The translations under genes and the position numbers were made by a program. From assembly GCA_022316685.1 (NCBI GenBank), contig JAKJHU010000030.1, positions 8,706,860 to 8,770,859 of the forward strand: DNA of 64,000 nucleotides, in the 5' to 3' direction. Source of the stretch: Progne subis subis (lineage: Eukaryota; Chordata; Aves; Passeriformes; Hirundinidae). Under the pieces are notes generated by a model that did not search any database, had not been told where the DNA came from, and saw only the letters and a program-made list of their open reading frames with translations. The first letter of the stretch is position 1; every line of letters starts with the position of its first letter. Below are positions 12,270-23,946 of this stretch, piece by piece.

Positions 12270-12690
12270 AAGTACACTGATCAGAGAGAATCCAACGGAG
12301 AATAGCAAGAGTGGGGTTTGGAAGTCATGGCCCAGGAAGGAAACACAGAGTGGGATAGCAAAAGTGGAGAGAGTGAGCATTGTGATAGTCTTCAAACATT
12401 TAAAAGGCTGCCCACAGAGATAAAGATGATATACTCTTCGATGAATTGGAGTTGTGTAGAAGTAATGGAGTTGAACAACAGGAAGGATATTTAGGGTATA
12501 GCCATTAGGAAGGCTTGGGTGAAGCAGTGGAAGAGGTGCATTTGCGTCTGTTGCAGGTCGTCAATGAGCTGGCTGGACAAGGATCTGTCAGCAGTAGCAG
12601 AGATTCGTGTGGTGCTGCTTTTCCTGAGCTCGTCTGGAATGGTTAGATGAACTCGTGATACCCCTTGCAGCTCTATAATGCTGTATTTGA
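12270..12690 (+). mobile_element. Ancient CR1/L3-type LINE 3' end
   Basis: Plus-strand sequence follows the order of an old amniote CR1 C-terminal region: GAGAATCCAACGGAGAATAG, then ATAGTCTTCAAACATTTAAA and AAGGCTGCCCACAGAGAT, then AAGCAGTGGAAGAGG. Divergence is high, with many indels, and no frame remains. It appears older than the other CR1 pieces here. Confidence 0.7.
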
Positions 12691-13399
12691 AGTGTGTCAT
12701 AAAGCAAAATACTTATTTTCATAGACATTTCAGTTTTTATTTTTTCAAACAATAAAATTTAAATATAATTTAAATGAATAAACACAAACCTATGAATTAA
12801 TTTTTCTTTGAAACTATCAACAACTGCTGTTATGCAGCAGGCTTTCAGGAATTCTCATTTTTAATCCAGGATTACAACTCAGGAGTGCAGTCTGTGCAAT
12901 GATAGCACTTAAGCTAGCACTTAATTAAAAACAGTATTTAAAAATAATTAAAACCATCAGTAAGACCAATTTAACAGTATCAATGAGATGTACCTCAGAA
13001 AAGCAAGGTGCCTTACTGACTGTAATAGAGCCCTAACTGTTCAGTCATTAAACTACTCTCTCAACCTTTTTTCAGTAGTCATTCATTCCATCAGCCAGAA
13101 AAATTTTTCAGGAATATTTTCTCCATTAGAAGGGAGATCTGAAAACACTCCCCTCCCATCATGATGATTCAAGGGATTACTTCAGATTCACTGGTGTTTC
13201 TAAGAACCTGGCTACCAGTTTTGACTTTGTCTAATCAAAGTGAATATCAAATGTCCAGCCTCATTAAAACTGTAGGTTGTTTCTCTTGTATCTTGTTAAA
13301 GTATCATTCTGATACACAATTTTCAGCACATGTATGGGACCTTGAGAGACAAGGTTCATTCTTCTGTTTACCTATGTCCTTTGTGGAATAATGACTGGT

Positions 13400-13452
13400 A
13401 TATATACATACATACATACATACATACACACACACACATATATATACACACA
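13400..13452. repeat. Compound microsatellite (CATA)n-(CA)n-(TA)n
   Basis: Five to six perfect CATA units run into about six CA units, then TATATATA and ACACACAG. It is a simple repeat in intergenic DNA and likely length-polymorphic. Confidence 0.95.
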
Positions 13453-14392
13453 GGTATATTTATTTCACTTTCAGGCTAATTTTTTGTCTGATTATCAACT
13501 GTTCAAACCAGAGTGTTTTCTTCAAAACACTAGAGGAAAGCCATATGTTAAGGATATGTTTTCCCTTAGTTTTGTGCATTCTTCTACACACTTCTCATTT
13601 CAGGAAAGTGACTTCACCAACAAAATTCTGTAGTGTCCACAACTTCCATACTGTGAACTCACATAATCACAATTAGACAGGAGATATGTGTATGATATAT
13701 CTTACTTCTGAGTGCTGTTTCTCTGCTAGTTGTAAATTTAGATTTTTATATAAAAAAAGGACTTTAAGAAAACTGTTCTGAAACTTATTTTCAAATGTAA
13801 CAATAACATAAAGCTGGAGCATTTCAAAGAAATGAGAAAAATGTTTTATGAGTGGAAGGGCTCAAAAGTAGAGGATTTATTTTTCTACTACTAGAGACAG
13901 AAGAAACCAGCAGTACTGGTACATATTTCATTTTGGGGGAACTCTTAAACTATCTGCTATTCATCATTCCTGCTAATTTGTACATGGGAAACTAAAGTAG
14001 CAACTTCCATATTTTTATCATTCCCTTGACAAACCCTCTCAAGCAACCATATTCATATACCCCGAGAGTAGTAGTAGAGGCTGATATAAGAGCACAGGGA
14101 GTCATTTGGTCTTAATCACTCTGCCAGTGAAATGCTGCAGCTGAAGTGAACCACAGACATTTCCAAGGCAGTTTGGCTCATGGAATTAGTAGTGTTGGAC
14201 AGACCATGTCTTCCTGGCTCAGATGTGGGGTTCAGACCAAAGGCAGCTGCTTTATCATGTTGGAATATCTGAAACAACTGAATGCTAATGACATCTGTCT
14301 GAACTACTGTCTATACCAGTGCTCCTGCTGATGTTTCCCTGATGTGATATCACTGACTGAAAAAACAGATTTCAATATTTCAAGACATAGTT

Positions 14393-14418
14393 AAAAAAAA
14401 AAAAAAAAAAAAAAAAAA
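14393..14418 (+). repeat. Poly(A) run of 26
   Basis: An uninterrupted run of 26 A. No retroposed gene or SINE was recognised upstream of it, so it is treated as a simple homopolymer. Confidence 0.95.
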
Positions 14419-17400
14419 GAATGCTGAAATATGAGTTGCAACCCAGTATGTCTGCTGTGGGAGTTGAAAAATTTACTTCAGCAATAGAGCCAGCTGCTAC
14501 AAAAAACTTTCTCTACTTGTGTTAAAGGCTGTGATTTTATGGCAATTGTGTAGTCACTTTTTTCAGCTGGTATATTGTGATATACATGAAAAAGACAGGA
14601 TGTGCAGGTCCCAGCATTTGTCATTATCTTTTAAAATAGGCTCAATTCTATTCTTACAGAAGTAGTGCTTCACAATCAACTGATTGTTAATCACCATAAT
14701 TTCTGACATATTTCCAAATTTTTTATATTTTTATCTCATATATTAGTGAGTTTTGGAACTTAAAATCTAAATGGCTCCCCTGGATGTTATGTAGTAGGAC
14801 AGAGGGAAAGCATTAGGAAAAAGTATGATAGGTAGGGTATTTCTAGGCAAACTCCCTCCAGGAACACCTTCGTAGTCTTCAGTGGCACAGGAATTTGATA
14901 AGCAAGAGGCTTCACGGAGCCTAACATGTTTAATAAATTTCATGATGCTGTAAATTCTTGTTTGGATTAATTTGTGTTTCAGAGTTGACAATGCTTTGTT
15001 CGAGGTTCTCTACAATTTACCTGTGCACAGAGTGAAAGATACCACTGAATTGTGTTTAACTGTCCTCTGTTCTGGTGTTGTGATTGCTGAATAATGGTGC
15101 AATATTGCTGAGCAATGGTGCTCATGTTGCCAGCACCATTCATGATTTTGCTGACATCTGTCATACAATAGTCTCTGGGGAAGTTGTTAGTTAAAATAAT
15201 ACAAATTTAGTTTTTATATGGATCCAAGATTTGTTAGTAATAAATCATAACAAGGGTTAAAAATAATGAATGTTAACAGTATCACTGCTTGTCTAACAAA
15301 TTTTGTATAAGACACAAGTTTTGAGCCCCGAATTCGACTGCATTTAGCACGAGACATAATCTGTATCATAAACTCCATTTCCTTCATGGAGATCAGGAGT
15401 CACTCCTGCAAATGACAGTGATACTGGCTAGATCCTCTCTTGAATATTTCCCTTTGGTTATTGTGAAGCAGTGCTCTTCAGGACCAGTTGTGGTTCTTTT
15501 ACAACCTAGTGTCTGAAACCCGTCTTTCTTTCATATAATCTGAGAGCTGCTGTAATGTCACTCTTGCAATAACAGGTGAGAAAAGATTAAACCTAGAAAT
15601 TCTCTAGACAACTCTCTGCTGTTTCCTTTGGCAAGTGAGATAAGAGCGTGTTAACACAGCTTTATTCCCCCCAGGGATATTCTACTTTTCTTGTGGAAAT
15701 GGTCCAGCTGAAACCAGCCAGATCTCACTTCCTTTGAGCTTGCTGCATGGAACAGACAGATCAGAAGAAGACACACAGTTTGGTTCACATTGTGTGAAAA
15801 CAGTTTAAGAGAGTATGGAATCAGGGCTATGTTAAGAAAGCTGTTTTCGGTATCTCTGAACACTACCTACTTTCAGACCCTATTTATTTTCTTGCCTTTT
15901 ACAATGTGGTAGGAAATAAAAAAAGCGTAGCTGGGGAGGTAGTTCTGTAGAGCAACTTACACATATGAGCAGGTTTTTTTTTCAAAGTAAGGGCCAGTTT
16001 TACATCCACCGACTGCATAGGAAAGAAAGTTGCTGATATTTTCTGCTGAAACTGTAGTGGAAATGTGCATTAATACATAAAACTGAGTTTGTTAAACACT
16101 ATATCTAGTGCTAGGCTGGATGTTACTTTCTCTCTTACTAGATTGGTGAAGGAGATTAATAGAATTTTCAAATTTTAATTTTAGTTACATTATTCCAAAT
16201 CCCCAAAGTCCTCTGAGATGAATAAAAGATATGCAATAAGAACTGACTGTTGACCTACCTAATGCATTTTTTAGGAGCTATTACTCCATCCTCTTATCAC
16301 TGAACAGGCATATCCCAGCAATGCCAAGGAAGATTATATATGTGTATCAAGAGGAAAAATATTTCACTTTAAACAGGCCCATGCTTTTACTCTGAAAAAA
16401 AAGCTCAAATTATTTACTATGCAAAATAATGCTTAGTTCAAAATAAATTTAAAAATAGATCAAGGAGAGTAAAGTCATTCAACATAGGATGAAATTTTAA
16501 TCGAACAATCTGAGATTTAAACTGATATTATCAGAAACAGAATAAATATTAAATGCATGCAACAATGTATGTATTGTTCTTGATACTGTTCCTGCCCAGA
16601 ATTACTTGGGTTTTTTTGGAAGCCACACTCACTGCTCCATCAGCCAGCTAGCAAGGCTTTTGGTCTTAAGTAAACTTGAAATTACTTAACCTTACAGCTG
16701 AAATCTTTTAATTTGGCAAATGTCAGTTCCTGTCTGCTAGCAGCTGAGGTAAACTATGCTGCTCTTAAATCAATTTTGTATTTATTCTTTCCTGTGGTCT
16801 GTTCCAATGATTACATTTTACTGTTTGTGTTTCTTCATTAGTTTCCCCTGTGGTAATTTACTGCACAGACTTGCTTTCCTTCAAGACCACTCACATCTTA
16901 CTACCTGAGTTATTTTTATACCGAGTTGCAAGTGTTAACCTCAGCACACTAGACTGCTGGGCTCCCGTCATCACTGCAAGAAGCTGGTTGGACCATCTTC
17001 TGGGAATTTCAAACCAACACACATCAATTCTCACTGTTCTTCTTCATAGACACTTGCTACATTACCATGTATAGCTTGGCATTGTTATTGTTAACAAAAC
17101 ATCCACACATCCATTTTTAAGTGGAATTCTTTTGAGGATTCTCAAAAGTGAAGGCTTTTGGAGGAATTCCTGTTACTAGTTACTTTCTCATTATCACTTA
17201 AGCAGAGATGGAAGATAATGTTCTGATTTAAATTTAAAATTTAAACTTCTCTCAGGCAATAAAGTCTCTAATCTTCAAAGAAACTGGCTTCTAAATCTGT
17301 GAATATTCATTGTGTTATGTACCACATCATGATCTTCCAGTAGCACACTGGGTAACAACTTTATTTTTCCCACTTATAAAAGTATAGGAAGTATAACAGC

Positions 17401-17455
17401 CAAAAACAATGATATCTTAAGAGTGAGATGATCAATTCCAGCTTATAAAAATATT

Positions 17456-17800
17456 ACTTACTGTGGCAGGATGCTCTGCCCTGGAATGTGGTCAAGCTAC
17501 TTGGACAATGCCCTTGTTTGAAAGGCTCTCAGTATCAGATTGAGAGGGGCACTTGTGCTGATTCTGGTGTTGAATTATGCTAAAACCAGTCTTCTCACCA
17601 ACCCCCAAATTAACATCCTGATAGTGATGCAACCAGAGACATGTTGCTGGCAGTCAACTGGACTCTCTGGGTCCAGTCCCCTCTCACACAGTTAGGTAAC
17701 TTATTCCTCCTTGGAGTGTGTGGAGATTCCTCCCTTGGGAAGGGGTTGTTTCCCAAGGATACTCGAGGCTGAGTGAAAGAGATCTGTCCATGAGCACAAG
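17456..17800. other. Unclassified mixed-composition segment, possible old LTR
   Basis: GC content rises above the flanks and the text resembles degraded LTR sequence. It contains a stem, CCTTGGGAA pairing with TTCCCAAGG across an 8-base loop (about 17,733-17,758). No TG/CA ends with a target-site duplication were found, so the class is unknown. Confidence 0.25.
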
Positions 17801-19853
17801 TATGGTGAATTACATCAATCTCTAATTAATAATTGTTTCTTTTTGCTAGCTTTAATATAGTTACTTTACTATAATTTCTCTGGTATAGTGCATTATCATA
17901 TCCAATACACCACACACAACTATTATTTTTAGCTTTTAGACAGTATAGTGAGTAATTCTGATTAAGATTTTTTTGCCCTGTCATATGGCATAACAAAGAA
18001 TTAATTTTGTCAAAATGAATCTGGTTTGTCACCATTAATTCTGTGGGGAAAAGTTACTTAAAGTCTTGATAAAGCCAGGGGCTAAGACTGAGAAGGAGTT
18101 TAGAAAGCTAGGGGTCATTTCTGCACCTCAGCAGAAGGGCTTCTCTAATAAACTTTGTCCCACCTGTGACACTTGTAAATTAGTAGCAATATCTAAGCAA
18201 TTGGTTTTAGGCAAAACTAGGCATTATTTAAGATTTTGTGTAACATAATCAAGTTATCATCCTCAGGCAACTTTAAAATATTGAGTCATTCATAAAACTT
18301 TTTTATTGTAATAACTTACATATCTGTACTAACAGAATGGATTGGATTGGAAAAACATCCAATCCATCTGTCTGTGTGCTTAACAATTTAATTTGCACCA
18401 TAGAACAGGCAGAATATCTGAGCATCTGAAAACAAACAGGAAAACCAGTACAGGCATGTCTCTATGCAGAGGGAAACATCATCATGGAAATAACTTTCCA
18501 TGGAGATAATTTCATTCAGTGCAAAAGAGAAACGTGTTTAGGCAACTTCATCTCTGCTGAGTTTAACTGGTGTTTCTTTGCTCCACACTCCTTCAGTTTA
18601 TATTTTATATATTGAATAATTTCCTTCAGCTAATAAAGCAAAACTCCATACTCAGTGTGTAAGATAGCTTAGTGTGTAAGATCACTCACCATCTTTTTAT
18701 TCATCCAAATTATCTTAAGAGCCTTTAAATTTACAAAATTAATTTTGGTAAATTGGCTAACCTCACATATATCCTTTAGCTAGATTAATTAATTTTGTAA
18801 GAGGACTTGTGGTTCTTAAGTGGTGATTATGTGTAAATTGACTTCCTGTGTGACTGACTGCATAATTTGCCTATGAGAAGCAGAGATTTTGCCCTGCCAG
18901 TCTCCTTTAGCCTCTTTAGTCAAAGAAGAGAAATAGAAGATTCAAAGAAGCAATTCATTATTTGTTGTACACACATCTGCTTTAGGATGGGATGAATCAC
19001 TCCTCACAAAGGTCCTTTTGTCTCCCCTGATGGAAAGGGAAGGCTAGACAACAATTCAGAAAAAGTATTAACACTGTAGGTGTCTATGATTTGTCAGATG
19101 GATCTGACCCTAGAGTTTTTTACTATTTTTATTATTATTATTTTTGTTAAAAAAACCCAAACAAACTCTACTACTTATATAAGTATAGTTATTAGCTCTT
19201 ACCAAACAAGCATCTATTTTATTTATTATTTATAATTATCTATTTATTAACAAGTATCATACTTGTTTAGATAACTAGGAAAATGCTTTATATTCTTGAA
19301 ATAACATAATTTGTTCTGCATGTCACAAATAATTTTAGAAATACAGTATTTGGTTAGTCCTCACAACATTACTGTGAAATAGGTAAGTACCATTCTGATT
19401 AATTATAATTAATTGCTGCCATGTGCAATTAAAGCTGTACTTCCCCAGAATACTTCATGCTTCTAGGTGACTGAACATTTAGAGGGATCTGGTCTAGGTC
19501 TGCACAGGTCTGCACGAAAAAGTGCTGAACTTTGTTGGGGAGATAATTCCTTACTGCTTCTGGGTGCATGGAAGGGAAAGTGAGTTCCTTGACATCTCAG
19601 CTCATGCACTGGAGTTTATTTGTGCTGTACAAGGGCTCTGTGTCCTCTGGAGAGCTTTTGGAATGCAATTCGGAGAAAACTTTCATGGTTATAAACAGTC
19701 CTTATTCCTTGATTTCAGCCTGTCACATTTGCATAAGTAAATGACTAAATTTCCCAGGCTTTTCAACTACTCCAACAATGTGATCTGAACACTCACTGGA
19801 ACAGTTCTTATGACATGCACACCTGATTGGGGGTGTAGGAGCTAATGATGTTT

Positions 19854-20426
19854 TGTAACTATCTTTGTTTAACCCTAGCCAGCAGCCAAACCCCACTAAG
19901 CCCCTGGCGCACTCCCCCACCGTCAGGATCAGGGAGAGAATTGGAATAGTAAGAGCTGGAAAACTCAGGGATTGAGACAGTGACAGTTTAATGGGGAAAG
20001 CAAAAGCCACTCACACAAGCAAAGCAAAAGAAGGAATTAATTCACTACTTCCCAGAGGCAGGCAGGTGTTCAGCCATCACCAGGAGAGCAGGATGGCAAT
20101 GGTGACTCAAGAAGAGAAATCTCATCACTTCAAACATTCCCCACTTACTCCTTCTTCTCCCAACTTTATATACTGAGTATGTCACATAGTCTTGAATATC
20201 CCTTTGGTCAGTCTGGGTCACCTGTCCCGGCTGTGTCACCTCCCATGCACCCACAACTTCCTCACCAGTTCGTCAGTACAAAAAGCAGAAAAGGCCTTAT
20301 CTCTGCGTAAGCCCTGCTCAGCGATAACAAAAAAACATCTCTATATTATCACCCTGTGTTCAACACAAATCCAAAACACCAGCAACAGTGAAGAAATTTA
20401 ACTCCACCCCAGCCAAAGCCAGCACA
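19854..20426 (-). mobile_element. Solo LTR, avian endogenous retrovirus
   Basis: On the minus strand the element begins TGTGCTGGCTTTGGCTGGGG at 20,426 and ends GGTTAAACAAAGATAGTTACA near 19,854. It contains a TATA box (TATATAAAG, rc of about 20,165-20,173), the conserved GACCAAAGGGATATTC block, and ATTAAA as poly(A) signal (rc of about 19,987-19,992). This text matches an LTR type common across birds. No internal viral sequence follows. No clear TSD was found, and the 5' edge abuts a 24-T run, so the ends are good to a few bases only. Confidence 0.85.
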
Positions 20427-20427
20427 A

Positions 20428-20451
20428 TTTTTTTTTTTTTTTTTTTTTTTT
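20428..20451. repeat. Poly(T) run of 24
   Basis: A homopolymer of 24 T lying one base outside the start of the adjacent LTR. It is either the insertion target or a later expansion. Confidence 0.95.
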
Positions 20452-21249
20452 GTAAGAAGACTGGATTCTAAATAATCCACTCACTTCTTATTACATCTGC
20501 ACAGTAATAAGTAATCATGGTAATTTCTGTTCAATAGCTAAAATTCACCTTCTTTATTGTAGGCTTTGCTGTGAGGATAAATCATCTGACAGGCAATTCC
20601 CACACAGCATTAGTAACTTTTTCTTGATTTCATTGTGTGTCTTTAAGAAGAGAAACAGTGAAATATAAGCAAACATATGAAAGTACGTCAAACATGCATA
20701 GAACTAGATATCATAGAACTAGATATGTCAGTTGATTCCCCTCACTTGTGGTATTCCAGTTACAGTTTCGTGTAAATATCTTTCACACTAAGCTTGTTAT
20801 TCACTTATTAAAACTCCAACAGGCAGTGTTTTTATAGATGTCAGTATGTGTATATTTATGGGTACGAGCTTGTCAAAAAAATCTGTTTAATATCTCTGAG
20901 TTTCGTAAACCTTTAGTTGTTGTCAGACAGATTCTCCTAGGGGTGATGATAGGTGTGCTGATCAATTTCATTCCTTTTTTCAGGCTGCATGAGATTTTAT
21001 GTAGTGTGGATCAAGCATGCAGTGTTCACAAATAAGGAAGAATCCGTAATCTATCAAACTGCAGGAAGTCTCCTTAGGTAGTGCTAGTAATGAATTCACA
21101 GACAGACTATATCACAGCTCTAAGTAGCTAAATACTCAGATTTTGTGTTCCACAGTTTCTGAAGGAATTTTGTAACTGCCTAATTCTTTACTTTAGAGTG
21201 GAAATCCTCTCTACTTCTCTTGATCTTTTGCTTCAGTGTCTTGAACTAA
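20452..21249. other. Intergenic, nothing recognised
   Basis: AT-rich. One short tandem duplication (CATAGAACTAGATAT twice, about 20,696-20,727). No gene or known element seen. Confidence 0.5.
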
Positions 21250-21608
21250 TGTAGTATTCCCCATGAGACTAGATGACCGCAGACGGCAAAAGTGAAAGAA
21301 TCTTCTCTCTGTCTTCAGATGGGATTTTACAGCTTTTATTCTCAAGTCCTGATTGCTTTGCGGGAGACTTTTCCCGATGACTCCCCGATGCCAGAGAGCC
21401 CTGGCCCCTCCCCAGTCGTGGCTTTTTCCCCAGGGGTCAGCGCCCAGAGGCAGGGCCCAAAGGCACCACCCAATAAGGGACAAGTGTGAGGAGAACAGAG
21501 TTGGGTTACATTTCAGTGTGGGGGACGGGCACTGCTGGGCAAGGACAGATATATAGAAAAAACATTACAAATCCGATGAAATATAAACCCAATTAATGCA
21601 TTACAACA
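21250..21608 (-). mobile_element. Solo LTR, short family copy 1, 6-bp TSD
   Basis: Reads TGTTGTAATGCATTAATTGG at the 5' end (minus strand, 21,608) to GGGGAATACTACA at 21,250, 359 bp. Perfect 6-bp TSDs AACTAA flank it at 21,244-21,249 and 21,609-21,614. The poly(A) signal AATAAA is the reverse complement of 21,335-21,340, about 85 bp from the 3' end. A 6-bp TSD is typical of class II (ERVK-like) integration. No internal region is present. Copies 2 and 3 lie at 23,992 and 25,733. Confidence 0.93.
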
Positions 21609-22666
21609 AACTAAGGTTTGTATTTAGAGTACAACATTGTTTGCAGCTTGCCTGGGAGCAAATACAGTTCAGTTCTCCTCTAGACACTACTGAACATCAA
21701 ACCATTATTAATAATGTATATCATAGCTGTAATAACCTTAAGTGTCAATAAACCCACAAATAACCTTGAGTAAGTATAAAATATTACAGTCATATTGACA
21801 AATGAGGAGGAATTAGAATCCAGAAGAATGAGGGTATTCTATTGTAATATCCAAATCTCCTCTTCTGTAAGCCTGTTTGCGCTGTACCAAGACTTTGCCT
21901 AAATGGAATGGTAGAAAGCCTGAAAAGCTCATGGCCATGTTTTCCCCTTCTCTTTCCTCTACAACTGTTTTGTTTCCGTAATTGCTTTCCTTTCCACTCT
22001 AGTGTGATTTCCACTGGCCTTAATCATGCTGCTGTGCTTGATAGTTTTCAACTTCTGACTCATGGAATAATTCCTGACAAAAGCACTGTCATCTAAGAAT
22101 TCAGTAAAACTTGTCATCAAGAAGAAAATGTGTACCTTTAACATGCAAATAAACTATGAGTTATTTCAGGAAGAACCCATGAAGTCAAGCACACATATAT
22201 GCTCATGTTTTTTTGAACAGCTATAATCCTAAACAAAGAGATTGTGTGTTTGATCTGTATTTGGGATGGGCTTCTGCAAAATAATCCATTCTGATTTGTC
22301 TTTGAAAGCATAGTTAAATTCAGGTGCCTTTGTTAGTGTTTTACTTGATCATTTATATTAGGAATAATTTTTGCTTAATGAATAAAAATGTTTTAAAAGT
22401 AAATGGCAGAAATATTGAGCAAAGGTTACTAAGCTATGAATTTTCTGTGAATTCACAGATACTATGAATATTTATTCTCTGTACATTATCATTGCTTGCC
22501 ACAAAACAACTTCAGCGATGTTGACTAAATTTTGTTTGCTTTAAATTCTACTTATAAAAAGTTGTTCTAATTTATTTCATCAGTTTTAACTAGATATCTC
22601 TGGTTGTTGGAACAAGTATTGTCTTGCATATTTAATTTTATTTTTACTTGAATTCCCCTTTTCATG
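21609..22666. other. Intergenic, nothing recognised
   Basis: AT-rich DNA between two LTRs; only short non-informative open frames. Confidence 0.5.
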
Positions 22667-23302
22667 TGTCCTAGGATGACTTTATGATGCTTGTATCCCC
22701 AGTAGTCATGTTTATGCTGGATATTAAGTTCTGCACCTTCAAGGCTGGTTCTGAGAGCAAAAGGGGGAGAAGAAGCGCAGAGTTTGTTTTCAGAAACTGC
22801 ACTCACTCCTCTGCATTCTGCTCCTGGATTGTGTTGTTTGCAGCACAGGCAGTGAGAGAGAGCTCCTTTGCTTTTAGTTAGTGGGGTTTTTTTAGCTAGC
22901 TGAGGCAGAGAAGTTCCCTGGACTGTGGCTTTTCTTTTTCTTAGAACTGTTTAAACCTGCTCTGGACTGAAAACCCAGGAAAACACTGGGAACTCACACC
23001 TGTGGCCCACTGGGGCTCGGGGCGTGGCATTTTCCAGCGCCAGAGGGACTGATAGGAGACTGAGCGAGCTGAGCCACACCCCATGAAAAGGACTTTCTGA
23101 ATTTGCCATCTCTTCAGAACAGCAAGTAGTTTTATTGTTTAATATTATTTAGATTTTATGCTTGTGAGTACTTTGCACGTTATATAGTTTTTTCCACTTT
23201 TCTCCAAGGAAATCTTTTCCCAAACCAGTTGGGGGAGGGGCTGCTTGAATCTGCAGGGACCCCTTTGGAAATTTCCTCACAAATTTTCCCTGAACCAGGA
23301 CA
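22667..23302 (+). mobile_element. Solo LTR, family A/B, forward copy
   Basis: Starts TGTCCTAGGATGACTTTATG and ends TGAACCAGGACA, 636 bp. Flanks TCATG (22,662-22,666) and GCATG (23,303-23,307) match at 4 of 5 bases, consistent with a decayed 5-bp TSD. The same block order (GACTTTATGATGCTTGTAT, TTTAAACCTGCTCTGGACTG, AGTTTTATTGTTT) recurs in reverse at 35,934-36,618. TG/CA ends and lack of internal sequence indicate a solo LTR. A 5-bp TSD points to an ERVL-like class (inference). Confidence 0.88.
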
Positions 23303-23427
23303 GCATGAAAAATTTAAAAGCAGACAGTGGCTGCACCTTATGTCAGTTTTTTGTCTCCTTCCCAATGCTGGCTTTCATCTTCTTTCCTAGCCTTGTCTTG
23401 CCTTGTCTTGCCTTTCTTTCCTTTCAC

Positions 23428-23775
23428 AGAACTACTAAGGTTGGAAGAGACCTCTGGAGATCATCCAGTCCAAGACAGGGTCACCTAGAGCAGGTTACAC
23501 AGAACATGTTCAGGTGGGTTTGGAATGTCTCCACAGAGAGAGACTCCACAACCTCCCTGGGCAGCCTGTTCCAGTGCTCTGCTGCCCTCAGAGTAAAGAA
23601 ATTCTTACTCTTGTTGAGCTGCAACTTCTTGTGTTTTATGTCCATTACTCCTCATTCTGTTGCTGGGCACCACAGAAGAGTCTGGTACCACCCTCTTGAC
23701 ACCTGCCTTTGAGATACTGTATGTATTAATGAGATCCCCTCAGTCTTCTCCAGACTAAACAAACACCACCCTTCC
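23428..23775 (-). mobile_element. CR1 LINE 3' fragment
   Basis: Begins with the CR1 3' end text AACTACTAAGGTTGGAAGAG and continues through CTCCCTGGGCAGCCTGTTCC and AGTAAAGAAATTCTTACTC to TCAGTCTTCTCCAGACTAAA, all reverse complement of the CR1 C-terminal region and 3' UTR. It is 5'-truncated, as is usual. A short (CTTGC/CTTGT)n tract lies just outside at about 23,393-23,425. Confidence 0.9.
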
Positions 23776-23946
23776 TAAATTTTTATCCTGAGATTGTAAG
23801 GTTTAATAACTATATTGACTCCTTCTTGCTGCCTTTTTAATGACTTCCAGAGTAATTCCAGTGACTCGGGGTTCAATCTGTTCATTAAAACTGCTTTGAA
23901 CTTCTTCAGCAACAGGATTGCCAACTCCTTTATGCTTCTCCCTGTG

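Larger units (their letters stand above)
12691..19853. other. AT-rich intergenic DNA without recognisable genes
   Basis: About 7 kb of AT-rich sequence with a microsatellite at 13,400 and a poly(A) run at 14,393. A more mixed-composition patch lies at 17,460-17,800. I see no gene structure. Confidence 0.5.

Noticed and set aside
14393..14418. Poly(A) as the tail of a processed pseudogene
   Set aside because: No gene-like or SINE-like sequence and no target-site duplication could be seen upstream.
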